From Sipunculus nudus (Eukaryota; Annelida; Sipuncula; Golfingiida; Sipunculidae), in contig CM049317.1 in assembly GCA_026874595.1 (NCBI GenBank), forward strand, positions 21,958,882 to 22,022,881: a stretch of DNA of 64,000 bases, in the 5' to 3' direction. Within the stretch, counting starts at the first letter, position 1. Every line of letters starts with the position of its first letter. This document shows, one piece after another, positions 11,207 through 22,440 of the stretch. Under the pieces are notes generated by a model. That model had not been told where the DNA came from, ran no database searches, and was given only the letters and a program-made list of their open reading frames with translations. The position numbers were made by a program, and so were the translations under genes.

Positions 11207-13199
11207 GTATTAGTTAACTTCGGTTGGTGTACAAAAAAAAAACTCTAAGTGAAGCAATTCGTATTTTCCTTGGGGTTTGTTATTATTTAGACTACAGTAA
11301 AACTCCTTCCTGTAGGATAACTCAGTAAGACCCACAAATGACCGGTGTGAATACTAATTCTTAGTCCCTTCACATTCACTTATATTTTAAGTTTACTGAA
11401 GCGCAGCAAAGCGGACAACTCGCTTTTCCGGTCAAAGAACAAACTTTCCGGTCCTTTCGATGTGTTCAGTACAAAGCGAAATCCTTCAAGGTGGACAAAT
11501 GCGGTGTGCTCGAAAGTTTTCACCTTACGAGACGTGTGATGGTCATGGAGACAGCCTCGGTATAAGAGTCTGTTGATGTTGCATACAAATATATCTGCGA
11601 GAAATGTTACTTACATCTTTGTTTATTTCAAATGTTCTCACAATATCTTTGTGCACAACATAATCCTTCTTTGATTTGGATTGACCTTGCACCTATAAAC
11701 AAACCAATTTTATTATAAACCCACCATTAGCTGTCACACTACTTGACAGATTCCAAGACCAGCGTCGTACCCGTGAAGTATTCAATGGTTATAGCGACAG
11801 TTTTCAGTTAATTGTGAATGCCATAAGGAAGCCTCTCGTGTTTTATTAATCAATCCACAAACTAAATGTGTTTCATTTTATAATCATAAACAATAATTAA
11901 CCGTCAGTCTTTTGTCTAAATGCCCTTGCCTGCCTTGCTTACGGTGCAAAGTCCATTTGTCTTTTCGTGGTGACGTTTTTAATAATTAACATTTTAAAAT
12001 AATTGGTAACATGATATTAGTTTAAAAAACTCGCGGTGCTACTAGACACGAGGTACTCTTTGTAGGAAGACATGGTTGAAAGTATTAAGGTGAATATCGA
12101 TGTCGATATTTGCATCAATTCAATGATTTACAAAAAATCGTAAATAAATTCAGCCTATTTTTTCGGTTCTTTGATTGCTATCAGGGTTACTGCAAATGCT
12201 TGCTAATTTAAGGGATGCTGATTCACTAACCAGTGCATTATTCACTAGTTCAATGCATGCTATTGTATTTAGGGTCAAATCTGATAATAAGACCATATAG
12301 ATAGATATTACATGCCCTACCATATAGATCTTACAGATAGTAGCCCTCTCAGTGTAGTCTCAAACCTCACTGTGACAGGATATTGTTTATGCTTGTATAT
12401 CTATAGTATATCTTAGATCATATAGATAGATCTTACATGTTCTATCATATGGATATCTCTTACAGATAGTCAGCTACAAGATCTACATCAAATAGTTACT
12501 GCAAGCAGAAACAGCTATTGCTTGTGCCCCTTCATCTACAGCAAATCTGAGATCATGATCTCGATATATCTTACCTATCCCCCATAGGAAGAGATCTTAC
12601 AGATTGCCATCCCTCTGTGCATCATTAAATTATCAGTGCGATCAGTAACAGGATGCTACTTATTTATCGGGCACGAATAATACCAGATCTATGTAGTGCA
12701 TTTTTTGGGGTATTTTCCTTGTTCATCTTTTAATCCGCTGTAGGCTTTGAGTGTATTTGCTTTTTGATTCAATAACAGGTAAAAAAAACCGCTATGTATG
12801 AGTAAGCATTAAACTGGATAATTCCATTTTAAAAGCTTTAACATTTGAATGAATTACCAAAGAGACCACATAACGTTTTACTGCAATGAGTTGAGATACA
12901 TTCAAAGCTGTTTTAACAGGAATAGATAGATATCTCAAACTTCTAAATCGTTCAAAGTCTGAATACTAGATGACGCTGAGAATCAAACATAAATAACAAT
13001 AATTCTGTTCAAAGGTATCACATTATACAGCAAAAAATACATAATGGGATGATGCAAATTATTGTGTACATCAATATAATATATAATAGAAGGTCTAGCC
13101 GTGTTAGTCGGTAGTTAAAGTGTAGGTAAAGAGAAAGAGTGACGCCTGTTAGATCAACAAGTCCTTTATTAACAAGTTAGTGTACAACTCTTAGGACAA

Positions 13200-13204
<5 letters not shown>

Positions 13205-13264
<60 letters not shown>
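13205..13264. repeat. (TA)n microsatellite
   Basis: About 60 bases of TA dinucleotides with one tt interruption. Confidence 0.97.
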
Positions 13265-14044
13265 TTTAACATTACATGTATTTTCTCAGCCCACATGTAG
13301 CAGTCGTTATTGTGCGCTGTATGCCTATAGTGACGCTGGGTACCAGTCAAAGTTATTCTGTCAGTAAAAAGGGTCGAAAGGTGCGCTTTGTTCCTGTTTG
13401 TTAACAGTCAATTAGTGCGATATTGTATTCCCATTTAAATTCTTTCATTATTATGCTTCTTGCAGGTATAACTTCAAACCATGTGAGACGACAGTAAAAT
13501 AGAAGTTTCATTGCTCAAGAAGAAAACACAATACATTAAGCTTTTGCATCGCAGAAGCGACATCCATTGACAGAGATTAGCACTAGGTTTTCGACTCATT
13601 AATATCATAAATGAGAAAGGAAAATTTGTTATAATTCAGTTTGTAACATTCAGCATTTTGTACTTTGAAGGCGAGACTTATGTCGTGTTCTCTGCCGTGT
13701 ATCCTTTCCCATTTAGCTAACCTAGTAAAGGAGTCTCACTAGACACGGACAAAGCTTAATATACTGAGTAGGCATGCGCATTGATGGAAAAGTCTTTAGA
13801 TAATAATTTGGTCAATCCATGGTGAGAACTATCCTCCCATTCTCCCCTTTGTAGAGGGTTATTTGAGTCACGTTTTCATGTTTTGTCAGTCGAGGGATTC
13901 AGACAACACCTGCGATGGTTGCCTTCTCGTTTATTCAGATAAAAAGTAACAGTCTAACGTGGTTGTTTTTCGTTCACTAACATACCTTCCTTTATTGACT
14001 GATAAACATATAAAACAATTGTAATCTCTTTAACATATTATTCA

Positions 14045-14940
14045 CCTCTACTTCTGTTTTCTCTTCGTGCTTGTGGCACTGGATAAGAGCGTAAACTAAC
14101 TGGTTCATCCGTTGTCAGTAAGATTTTACATTTCAAAACTGATGTCCTTTGGTACCTCTGTGAAAACATCCTGATGTTTACAAAGCAGTTGTTACACCTC
14201 ATCCTTATGAACCTTTTCTAATTCTGGATTTATGTTTACATGTTCTATATTTCCTTTTTGTTTTACAGTAAGAGTGCATACCAGGCTTTCCTAACTTATC
14301 TCTTATCTATCACAGGCTAAACCTAACATGCTATTGTCAAGTTCAGGATTATCTATCACATCGAGGCATCCTGCTACCAGATTACCTGGTTTCTCAATTT
14401 CAAAGTAGCGTTTTCACAAGTTTGTGTAAAACGACCTATGTGATCCGTTGATATCAACCACTGGTAAGGTTTGTTTGATTCTGTTGGTAATAACACTAAT
14501 ATCTTATCCTCTACCTTCAGTTTGCGAGGGTTTGTTTTCAACCCATAGTATCGTTTGAACTTTGTTGCCATATTTGCTAGAGAATTTTGAGTTAATTATC
14601 AGGTTTCGTGCAACCTTTCTTTTAGTTCAACCACATAATGGTATTAATTCTTAGCTTCTGGCTCTATTCGTTGGTTTGTCTATACCGTGTGTCTATACCG
14701 TATGACAATTCAAAAGGTGAGTAACCTAAACCGGTATCTCTTTGAGTCCAAACAACAGTGCGGATAAGAATCTGTCCCACTGTCTAGGCCGTTCTGCACA
14801 CAACCATAACAATATTTTCTTTATGATCCCATTGTATTTTTCTACCAAGCTATCACATATGTGGTGATCCCTAGTACTTCTCAACTGCCGGGTAGACAAC
14901 AGTCAAGAGACTTCTTTCATTAAGCCTGACACAAATTAAT
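14045..14940 (-). pseudogene. Old GmR1-like element: integrase then RT N-terminus (relic)
   Basis: On the minus strand, from high to low coordinates, frames give: an integrase core end with LMKEVS and SLVEKYNGIIKK (third catalytic residue E kept), then RPRQWDRFLSALLF and YSPFELSYG; the integrase C-terminal module at 14374-14571 (KILVLLPT); then the beginning of the reverse transcriptase (LLCKHQDVFTEVPKD, and SYPVP near 14080). These match successive parts of the pol protein at 51886-55359 in the same order. Stops and frameshifts are frequent. The relic ends near 14045, where cassette sequence resumes, so the RT palm and RNase H are missing. Confidence 0.75.
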
Positions 14941-15114
14941 CTATCATGATTTTAGGACTCACCTGTCATTGAACATTATCATTCTCCCTAGTATCATCAG
15001 GTTGCCATACCAATTTACCTTTAGGAGGACCACTATCAGCCGTTGAGACCTCTGTAGGCTGATATGATGTTCCCTGAGTCACCATGCCCTGAGCTGTCTT
15101 TTTAACAGAGGACA

Positions 15115-16027
15115 ATCACGCCTATAATGGTTTCCTGCACACACGTAACATGCGATCTTTCTGGTTTATCTATCTTCTCTTACCATCGACCCTTTCTCCT
15201 CCCTTTGTAAACCTACGCCTGGCCCTGTACTTTTACTTAGCTCTGGTGTCCGTTATTTTTATGGTAGCTAAGACTAATTATCTATACGTCCACCTCTATT
15301 TGATACCCTAAACAATTCTGAATGGAAAGAAAGTGAATTCAGTCCATTGGCTTTATATATGTTTTCGCCCATTTGATAATCTGTTTGAAAGTAGAACTTT
15401 CTCTTTCCTTGATATATACCAACAATTCTCTGTTACAACAGTTCATGAATTGTTCATAAAGAAATAAATCTCTAAGATTTTCATGGGATTTCTCTATCTT
15501 TGTTAAGTCTATCCACAAATCGAAATAACTTTCGAGTGTGACAGCAAGCTGGACGGGTGTTTCCCCTTTGTCTGGTTTACAAGTTCTAAATGTCTTTGAA
15601 ATCCTTCCTGTGTCAATCTGAACTTGTGCATTAGCACTTACTTTACTTTCGAATGTGACATCGAATCAGGTGTACTCATTCGATGTAAAGCTTCAAATCG
15701 TCTTTTGGCCTTAGCTTCTTGATATTTTCTAATTGCCTCTGCCTCCTGAGCTTTTCTAATTGCCTCTGCCTCCTGGACCTCTCTAATTGCCCCTGCCTCC
15801 TGAGCTTTTCTAATTGCCTCTGCTTCCTGAGCTATTTTAATTGACTCTGTCGTTTGAGCTTTTCTTTCTTTCTGACGTTCTTTTCTTGTTGCTTCTGCTT
15901 CAGCTTTAGCTGCTACAGCCTTAACTTTAGCATCAGCGACAGCACCATCTGTAAAAGCTACTAAATCAGCTCCAATCAATCCAATCTCTTTCCCAAGCTC
16001 AGCGGTATTCCTTATAATGTATATCAA
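15115..16027 (-). pseudogene. Old GmR1-like element: gag relic with SCAN-like region
   Basis: The first 129 residues (15638-16027) include a charged helix with four to five 9-residue repeats of the QEAEAIRKA type, equivalent to the coiled coil of the intact Gag. After a missing segment, another frame at about 15340-15610 reads RLTQEGFQ, TCKPDKGETPVQLA, LYEQFMNCCNREL and YIKERESS. These track the capsid/SCAN-like region of the younger Gag (LTQEGYRA, REQFMTSCSKEL). A zinc knuckle CYVCAGNHYRRDC follows near 15115-15155. Internal deletion and frameshifts make it inactive. Protease and the first half of the integrase are not recognisable between 14940 and 15115. Confidence 0.75.
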
Positions 16028-18640
16028 ATCCGTTTTGTTCTGTCTCTAACAACTACAGGGTGTATATGTCACTAATACTCCTTACAGAGTCTATTACTTA
16101 CGACTAGTATCTATCTTGACACAGTCGGCAACAATCTTACCCTGCACGATAATGCCCAGGAATAGAAATAAATCAATTCCAAATCAAAGTTCACTACAAG
16201 AACTTGTTATTTATGCTGTCTGTAATAGCATCACCCAGATTGCCAAACAATTTGTGTTACGTGTTCTCTTAGAAGATCTTTGGCTAGGCTTACAGCAAGA
16301 GCTACAACATCTACGTATTACCCGCGTGAATCTACCAATTACTACTTCTCGTTCGTACACATAAGAAGCAATGTATGATTCCACACGTATCTCTACGACC
16401 AAGCTTTAATCAAAATGTAAGCTTCAATGGTCTAACTGACGCAGCCACACTGAACGACTCCGTGTGAACCTGATTAACGCAGTATCTGTCCCTGCCACCG
16501 GCCTAAAACAAAACACAAACCGATACAATTGTTCAGACACTTGGATTACGCAGCATTTATTATTGCCACCGGTCTCACACATAATTAACTGTAAATAACA
16601 GTTTCAAAAACATACCGTGTGACCCTGATTATTGTAGTTTCAGTCACTACATCCGACCTCACTGATAATGATCTGTATGGACCAAATGTACAGTGTACAA
16701 TGGAAAGGTATAAACAGCTTTATGGCAAACTGTCCTATAGTCCTGTAACGCAAATAAAGCTATAAGCTATAACCAAACCTGGTTTCCATTTCAAATATCA
16801 GAAGGGCTATTATTAATATGGATGTAATGCAAACTGCAAGCTACCCATTAAAGAGTGTTAAACAGTTAAGAAAATCGAATGTCCTACCTGGCCTTCATTA
16901 CACTTGTACAGCAAAGGACAAGCGAGCGACTCAGGATGAGAACTCTGGTTTCCGGCCAGTAACCGCTCAAGGTCAGAACATCAAAGACCTTCCTACAACT
17001 GTGTAAGCCTCCAGCAGGCACCGCTACAAGAAAGCACAAAGCCTGACTTGTTATACAGCTGTACTCAGCAAAATGCTATGGAAAGTATTATGAAATAGTA
17101 TTCTGAAAATACCTACTACAAATTAATGCAATTACACAAATGAAGCAAATTACACCTTTAAAAAATTTCAAGATTCAAATCACTCCTGTAATATAAGCAG
17201 TATTTCATATATTAAGAGAATATTACGGTAATGCCCATTGCCCTGATTACTGAATTAACATATCTGGGTGGGACCTCCAGAATTTGTCATGGGAAAATGA
17301 GCATGAAAGACTTGATGAAAATATAAAAGTTTTATATTTAAATAAAAATTAACAATTGCATTGATAAATTGTGTATATAGGTTTCTAATGGTCATAAATG
17401 CGTGTCAAAGTGCACCGAGTAATATTTATATATATATCTATTTAGGCGAGTAGTGGATTGGTGGAGTGTCCAGGCCCAGACGAGAAGCGCCTCTCCACTA
17501 TAAATATACATACATTTCCTTCACTTCCAAGTAGCCTTAATAATTCCGCGTGCAGACGTAGCATGGACTGTTAGATATAAAACAAAACAGATACTGGAGC
17601 CGGATGTCAAGGACGCTACAAACTTATCTGCCTTTGTCTTTGTTTCGTGGGCTCATGTATGTCAGTTTCTTCAGTAGTAACGTGTTAGTGTGTATATATT
17701 CTTTTGATATTGATATATACCTTAGCCGCTAGTATCTCTACATAGAGTTGTTGAAGAGAGAACTTGTGTCCCTGTCGATCTTATGTATAGGCCTATTATA
17801 AAGAGTACAAACCTATGGACCACCCTGTCATCACTCTTAAGACAACCATGCAACGGCTCCCTTTTCCCTGTTCATGTTACATCACATATTAAATATACAT
17901 TTCAAAATAGAAATACATCTGAATGTTTTATTTTTGTTAACATGTACTAGTAAAAAATTGTCACATCTTTATTTTTTTTACTGTTTGTTAGTCTATTATC
18001 AACATTACTAAAAAAAGTGAGTTAAGGATTTTGATGAAATTTTAAGGATAGCTCGGCATTGATACAAGGACTATTGATCAAATTTCGGGGTGATCTGGAT
18101 CACAATCTTCTTACAGGGAAAAAATGCTACACTTCTGACAATGTCATATGGGGTAATGAGCAGCCTTGGTGCTCTCTTAGCACATTTCTTATTCTATATT
18201 GCTCTTTATAATATAAAAAATGTTACTAATTACATTATATAATATTGTTATTTTACGATTTATTTTACCAAATGAATCTAGTTTGACGTAACCGAGACCG
18301 CAGGTAGCTGGAAACATATTTAAATACACATAATAACAATAACCCCATTCAAACAAACCAGTTGCGTCTGTCACTATGGTTGAGTCTGGAAGTATATATA
18401 TATATATCCTAGAGTGGAAATAAAATTATTAAAATTATGGGTTTATTCACATTAAATTCGGCGTGTAAGGGCTTAACAGATACGTTTTCATGTCATGATT
18501 ATCAACAGATCGGACAAACGCCTCGCGACATACAATGCAGTAATACCCAAAACAGCTTACATTCTGATATGCTGTTCTGATAAGTAACACCACCAGAGTT
18601 CACCATTATCTTTATATGCCTGCAATAGTTGCTTAGCTAA
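16028..18640. other. Non-coding interval upstream of the old gag relic
   Basis: The first part, to about 16800, should be the leader and LTR of the decayed element. It holds two loosely repeated ~90-base units (ACGCAG...TGCCACCGG) at about 16470-16590. No second LTR could be matched. From 17000 to 18640 I see only AT-rich sequence, without coding or RNA features. Confidence 0.35.
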
Positions 18641-18686
18641 CTAGAAAGCATGCATAGAGCGCATGCCTCCGCTTATACCTGTTTCC

Positions 18687-18689
<3 letters not shown>

Positions 18690-18735
<46 letters not shown>
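18690..18735. repeat. (TA)n microsatellite
   Basis: About 46 bases of TA dinucleotides. Confidence 0.96.
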
Positions 18736-18737
<2 letters not shown>

Positions 18738-18802
18738 TAACTACCGTGACGTCAAGTCGCTGGTTTCTTAAAAAGTGTGCAAATTCACAGAGTAGTCGGG
18801 GA

Positions 18803-18888
18803 TCTGCGATTGCTCAGTGGGTAAAGCCGACGACCGGCATTTGGACGGTCATGCGTTCGATTCCAATCGTTAGTGAACCGACTTTTTT
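18803..18888 (+). mobile_element. tRNA-derived sequence (SINE head or tRNA pseudogene)
   Basis: The stretch has an A-box-like ATTGCTCAGTGGG near 18812 and a B-box-like GCGTTCGATTCC near 18852, at about tRNA spacing. A T-run (pol III terminator type) lies near 18882. The cloverleaf stems do not pair well by eye, so an intact tRNA gene is unlikely. Confidence 0.45.
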
Positions 18889-19500
18889 GTGTGTATTCAT
18901 ATTATATATATAATAAATGTGTGTGTAAACACATAAATAATATAATAAATTTTATATATAGTGTTTCTAACGTTGTTGCTCTCCAAATGACCAGGAACCC
19001 CTGAAGCTGTATACTTTATTTCCTGAAGGAGGAAGTTGGACTCAAAACAACCTTTCTCCTGAAGCATCACATGCATCACACTCGGTCTTTAACAAAATAA
19101 GTCATCAGTCAGTGAAAAATCGACGGATACAATGATTTTTTACCAAAAAAAATAAAATCTGTTATTATTGATCAAATTGTTACAAGTTGTTACATAGAGA
19201 GTTACCTAAGATTTTCCCGTAACTGCCTTAAATAGGATATAACCAGCCAAAACTGCTTTTAACTGCCAAAAACCTTAATTACCGTCACAAATGTCTTGCA
19301 GTTAACTTTGGTTAATTGTTACACAGCTATAGTTTGTATTTAAATTATATGCTCAACAAATTAAAAGTGAGGAACAATTTATTCAAACTAATCAAATTTA
19401 ACCATGATAAAAGAAGCAACAACTGAAAGCAGAACTACTTCAACTGATCAGGTTTAGGGATATTGCTCGCGTGGTGGGTTCCTCATTGGCAAGGTTCACT

Positions 19501-19506
<6 letters not shown>

Positions 19507-19565
<59 letters not shown>
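19507..19565. repeat. (TA)n microsatellite
   Basis: About 59 bases of TA dinucleotides, abutting the ATGCAAAT repeat at 19567. Confidence 0.97.
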
Positions 19566-19566
<1 letters not shown>

Positions 19567-19568
<2 letters not shown>

Positions 19569-20515
19569 GGTTGGGTTCAACTGCAAATTAGCGCATTGAC
19601 ATGCAAATGCAGAAGCTTCAAATTAATAAAATACAAATGCGATTAAAATTTTTAAATTGAAATGCAATCAAATATCAAATGCAAATGTATTTGTAAATGC
19701 GCTTACCAATGCACATGAATCTGAACTAGTGTTGGTTACAAGACATGTAAATGGAGTCGGCTTTCCTTGATTATTTTTGATATTTTGAGGAAGTAGTGAA
19801 ATATCATAGAAGACTTATCAAAGAGTATCATAGGCTTTGTATATTTCTGCCTTAAATTTTTATTTATAGCTGGTTTGGATCCTATTTCAGGGTTTCTATT
19901 ACTATTACTATTACTATTATTATTTCCATTTTAACATTGTTCATCGATTACTTTTAGTTTTACTGTTACTTGGCTTCTGTTACTATTATTATTATTATTA
20001 CGTTAAAATAGTTGAATGGACATATGCTGAACCTGTCCTCTATCCTACCGAACCTTAACCACTGTAGGTAAAACTTTAACATGTTCATAATTTACATATT
20101 AACAAATCTTTGTTGAAAATAAAATTTAATTATTGAAATCCTTAAGTTTAAACAAGTGTTCCCTCGCAATTAATATAAAAATACAAGATACAAGATTTTT
20201 TCCATACCAATACTGAAACTTGCTTTGTGGATGGTATCATATATAAGACAAAGCTGAATGCAAAACAGAGACACAACTTAAAAATAGTAGTAAGAATAAA
20301 TAAAATGAAGCAGTAATATTAAATTTTTAATTTATCTATGCTTTACTTAAAATGAATTTGAGTACCGTTTGTTGCTTCTCAGAGACTTCAGCCTTCGGCC
20401 TGATTTAGCCAGGTAAAATAATCACTGAGCAAGCTTTTACCTTCAACCATTTTTTTCATCATATTCATAACTTTATTTTATATTAAATAATATTTATGTA
20501 CTCTAAATAAAGACA
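19567..20515. repeat. ATGCAAAT-type interspersed repeat, copy c (~950 bp)
   Basis: The stretch begins GGGTTGGGTTCAACTGC after the (TA)n and is rich in AAATGCAAAT words. It then contains a (CTATTA)n-like patch and ends near TCTAAATAAAGAC. It matches 47720-48590 over nearly its whole length, for example in the segments around TTTCCTTGATTATT and GAGACTTCAGCCTTCGG. It has no coding capacity. The type of element is unknown. Confidence 0.7.
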
Positions 20516-20519
20516 CGAA

Positions 20520-22440
20520 ATGGGCAACACGAACAAAAAAATGGTAAAGAATTGTACAGTACTGCTTGTACACGAATGAGACCCTAATATATTTAATTTC
20601 ATTCAGAAATAGTTTGGCTTGGGTGGTTTTACTTAAATGTCCTGAAAACCAATTAAAGTGAATGATACAAGATACCTTTATTCACAAAATATATCAAGAT
20701 AATTTAATCAGTTTGAGTAGAGCAAAATCATGTTAAATCCTTTGCTGCCAAGCACCTCTAATCGCAATTTATGACAAACTTTCCGTCAACCACAACTTCT
20801 TTTAACTGGAATCATTATTTACACGTTCAATCTTTCATGTACATGTTGAACTATTACGTACATGTCAGTTATTGTTAATAATTATGTACGCCTGAAACGA
20901 GTCATTTTTGCATGGAATTAATAAGGACAGTGGAGGTCAGCAATTTTTCTGAGGAAAAGTATTTACCACCTACCGCATACAGATGTTTATAATATCTTAG
21001 CAGAATACTTGGGCATTTCAGCACATGGCAGCACTAAAACTTCAATTTAAAACAATCAAAGTCATGGTTCGAATCTTTAAGATGTCTGCTTTTTACTCAT
21101 TTTATTTTATAAACAATAAATATTTTATAAACAATAAACCTTGATAAATAATGATGCATATCCATATACGTACACCTACTGAATTTTGCTTGACCATCCA
21201 AAACGAAGCAAGCCGTTAAGTACAGCAAAGGTTACTTGCACGTATTATTTTGTGACAATTATGAAGACGTTTATGACAAGTTATACTAGTATATCTTACA
21301 AAAGATGAACCTTTCGATACTGTAAATTTAAAATTAGATCGATAGATAGATGGATAGATATACGCAGCATACATGAAACAGTCATTTCATTTGCAGCGTG
21401 ACAGCAGCCTGCCTATAGTAACGCTTGGAATCAGTCAAAATTATTCTATCAATGAAAACTGTAGAACGGGTTTTGCATTGATAACATGTTAATCTTTCAA
21501 TGTTTTTGTTAACCCTTGATTAGAGCAGACTCGGAAGCGATATTGTCACCCAATTAAAGTTCATTCATTAAGATGCCCCTTGCATCTTTAACATCAAGCC
21601 ATGTGAGACGGTAATAAAATAGAAGTTTTATTGTTCAAGAAGTAAAACACAATCAGCTTTTTCATCACAGGAGCGACAATCTATGACATAGACTGCCACT
21701 TAATGTTCCACATATAAAGGCACAGGAGAATACACGATTTTTGTATCTTAGTTTATAACAGTTATTATCTTATCCTTTAAAAACCAGACTTATTTCGGTT
21801 TCTCTGTCTTGTATATTTTCCCATGTACCTAAATCGGCAATGGCGGCTCACTATACCCGCCGACTTTACGCTAAGTACGCAGGCTCATTGATGAAAAAAA
21901 GTCTTTCGATAATAATTTGACCAATCCGTGGTGGGAATTATCCTTTAGGTCTCCAATTTGTAGAGAATCACTTGAGTCATGCTTTTTAAGCTTTTCAAAC
22001 CAAGACAGGTGGAGAACGCCTCAGAAGATAGCCTTTTTTTAATGAGAAACGGGGTAACATTTCAAATAATTGCTTGATGTTAACATACATACCAAGCACA
22101 CTGATTGATAAACATATAAAATAGCTATGTGAAAACTGTAAAAAAAGTAAACTTTGTTCAATGAAACTCACATAAGTCAACAAACAAGACTATCACACCA
22201 TTATAATCTTTGTCATTATATCACGTGTATTCTACCTGTTAAGGATTAATAGTTGGGCAACTGGTGTCAATGCAATGATTCTCTTACAACGGTAAAATGA
22301 TACTTACATTGAACGGATACTTACTTCGAGTCATACGACCATGCCAAACAATAACCGGTGTAAGTATATCTGCGTATTGACAATAATTGTTTATAAGACT
22401 CGTGTATAATGAAGTTAATCAGGCTTCGTACTAAAACGAA
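20520..22440 (-). other. Orphan TLR cassette lacking the gene
   Basis: The block matches TLR upstream regions: 20520-20690 to 60845-60990 and, inverted, to 39080-39240; 20730-21240 to 62830-63310 and, inverted, to 38530-38890; 21420-22130 to 13320-13990; 22290-22410, inverted, to 29480-29600 and 36790-36900. The TLR would be expected at lower coordinates, but repeat copy c lies there instead. No coding remnant was found. Confidence 0.6.

Larger units (their letters stand above)
10786..14040 (-). other. Second TLR upstream cassette (non-coding)
   Basis: No gene is present. Parts match other cassettes: 10880-10990 to 5765-5870; 12815-13050 to 60595-60830; 13320-13990 to 21420-22130. The block is cut near 14043 by the older LTR-retroelement relic. 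It also holds a (TA)n array (11153-11206), a possible pogo-like terminus (CAGTAAAACTCC near 11296) and a second (TA)n array (13205-13264). Confidence 0.55.

Noticed and set aside
18803-18888. Functional tRNA gene
   Set aside because: A and B boxes are present, but the acceptor and other stems do not pair by eye.
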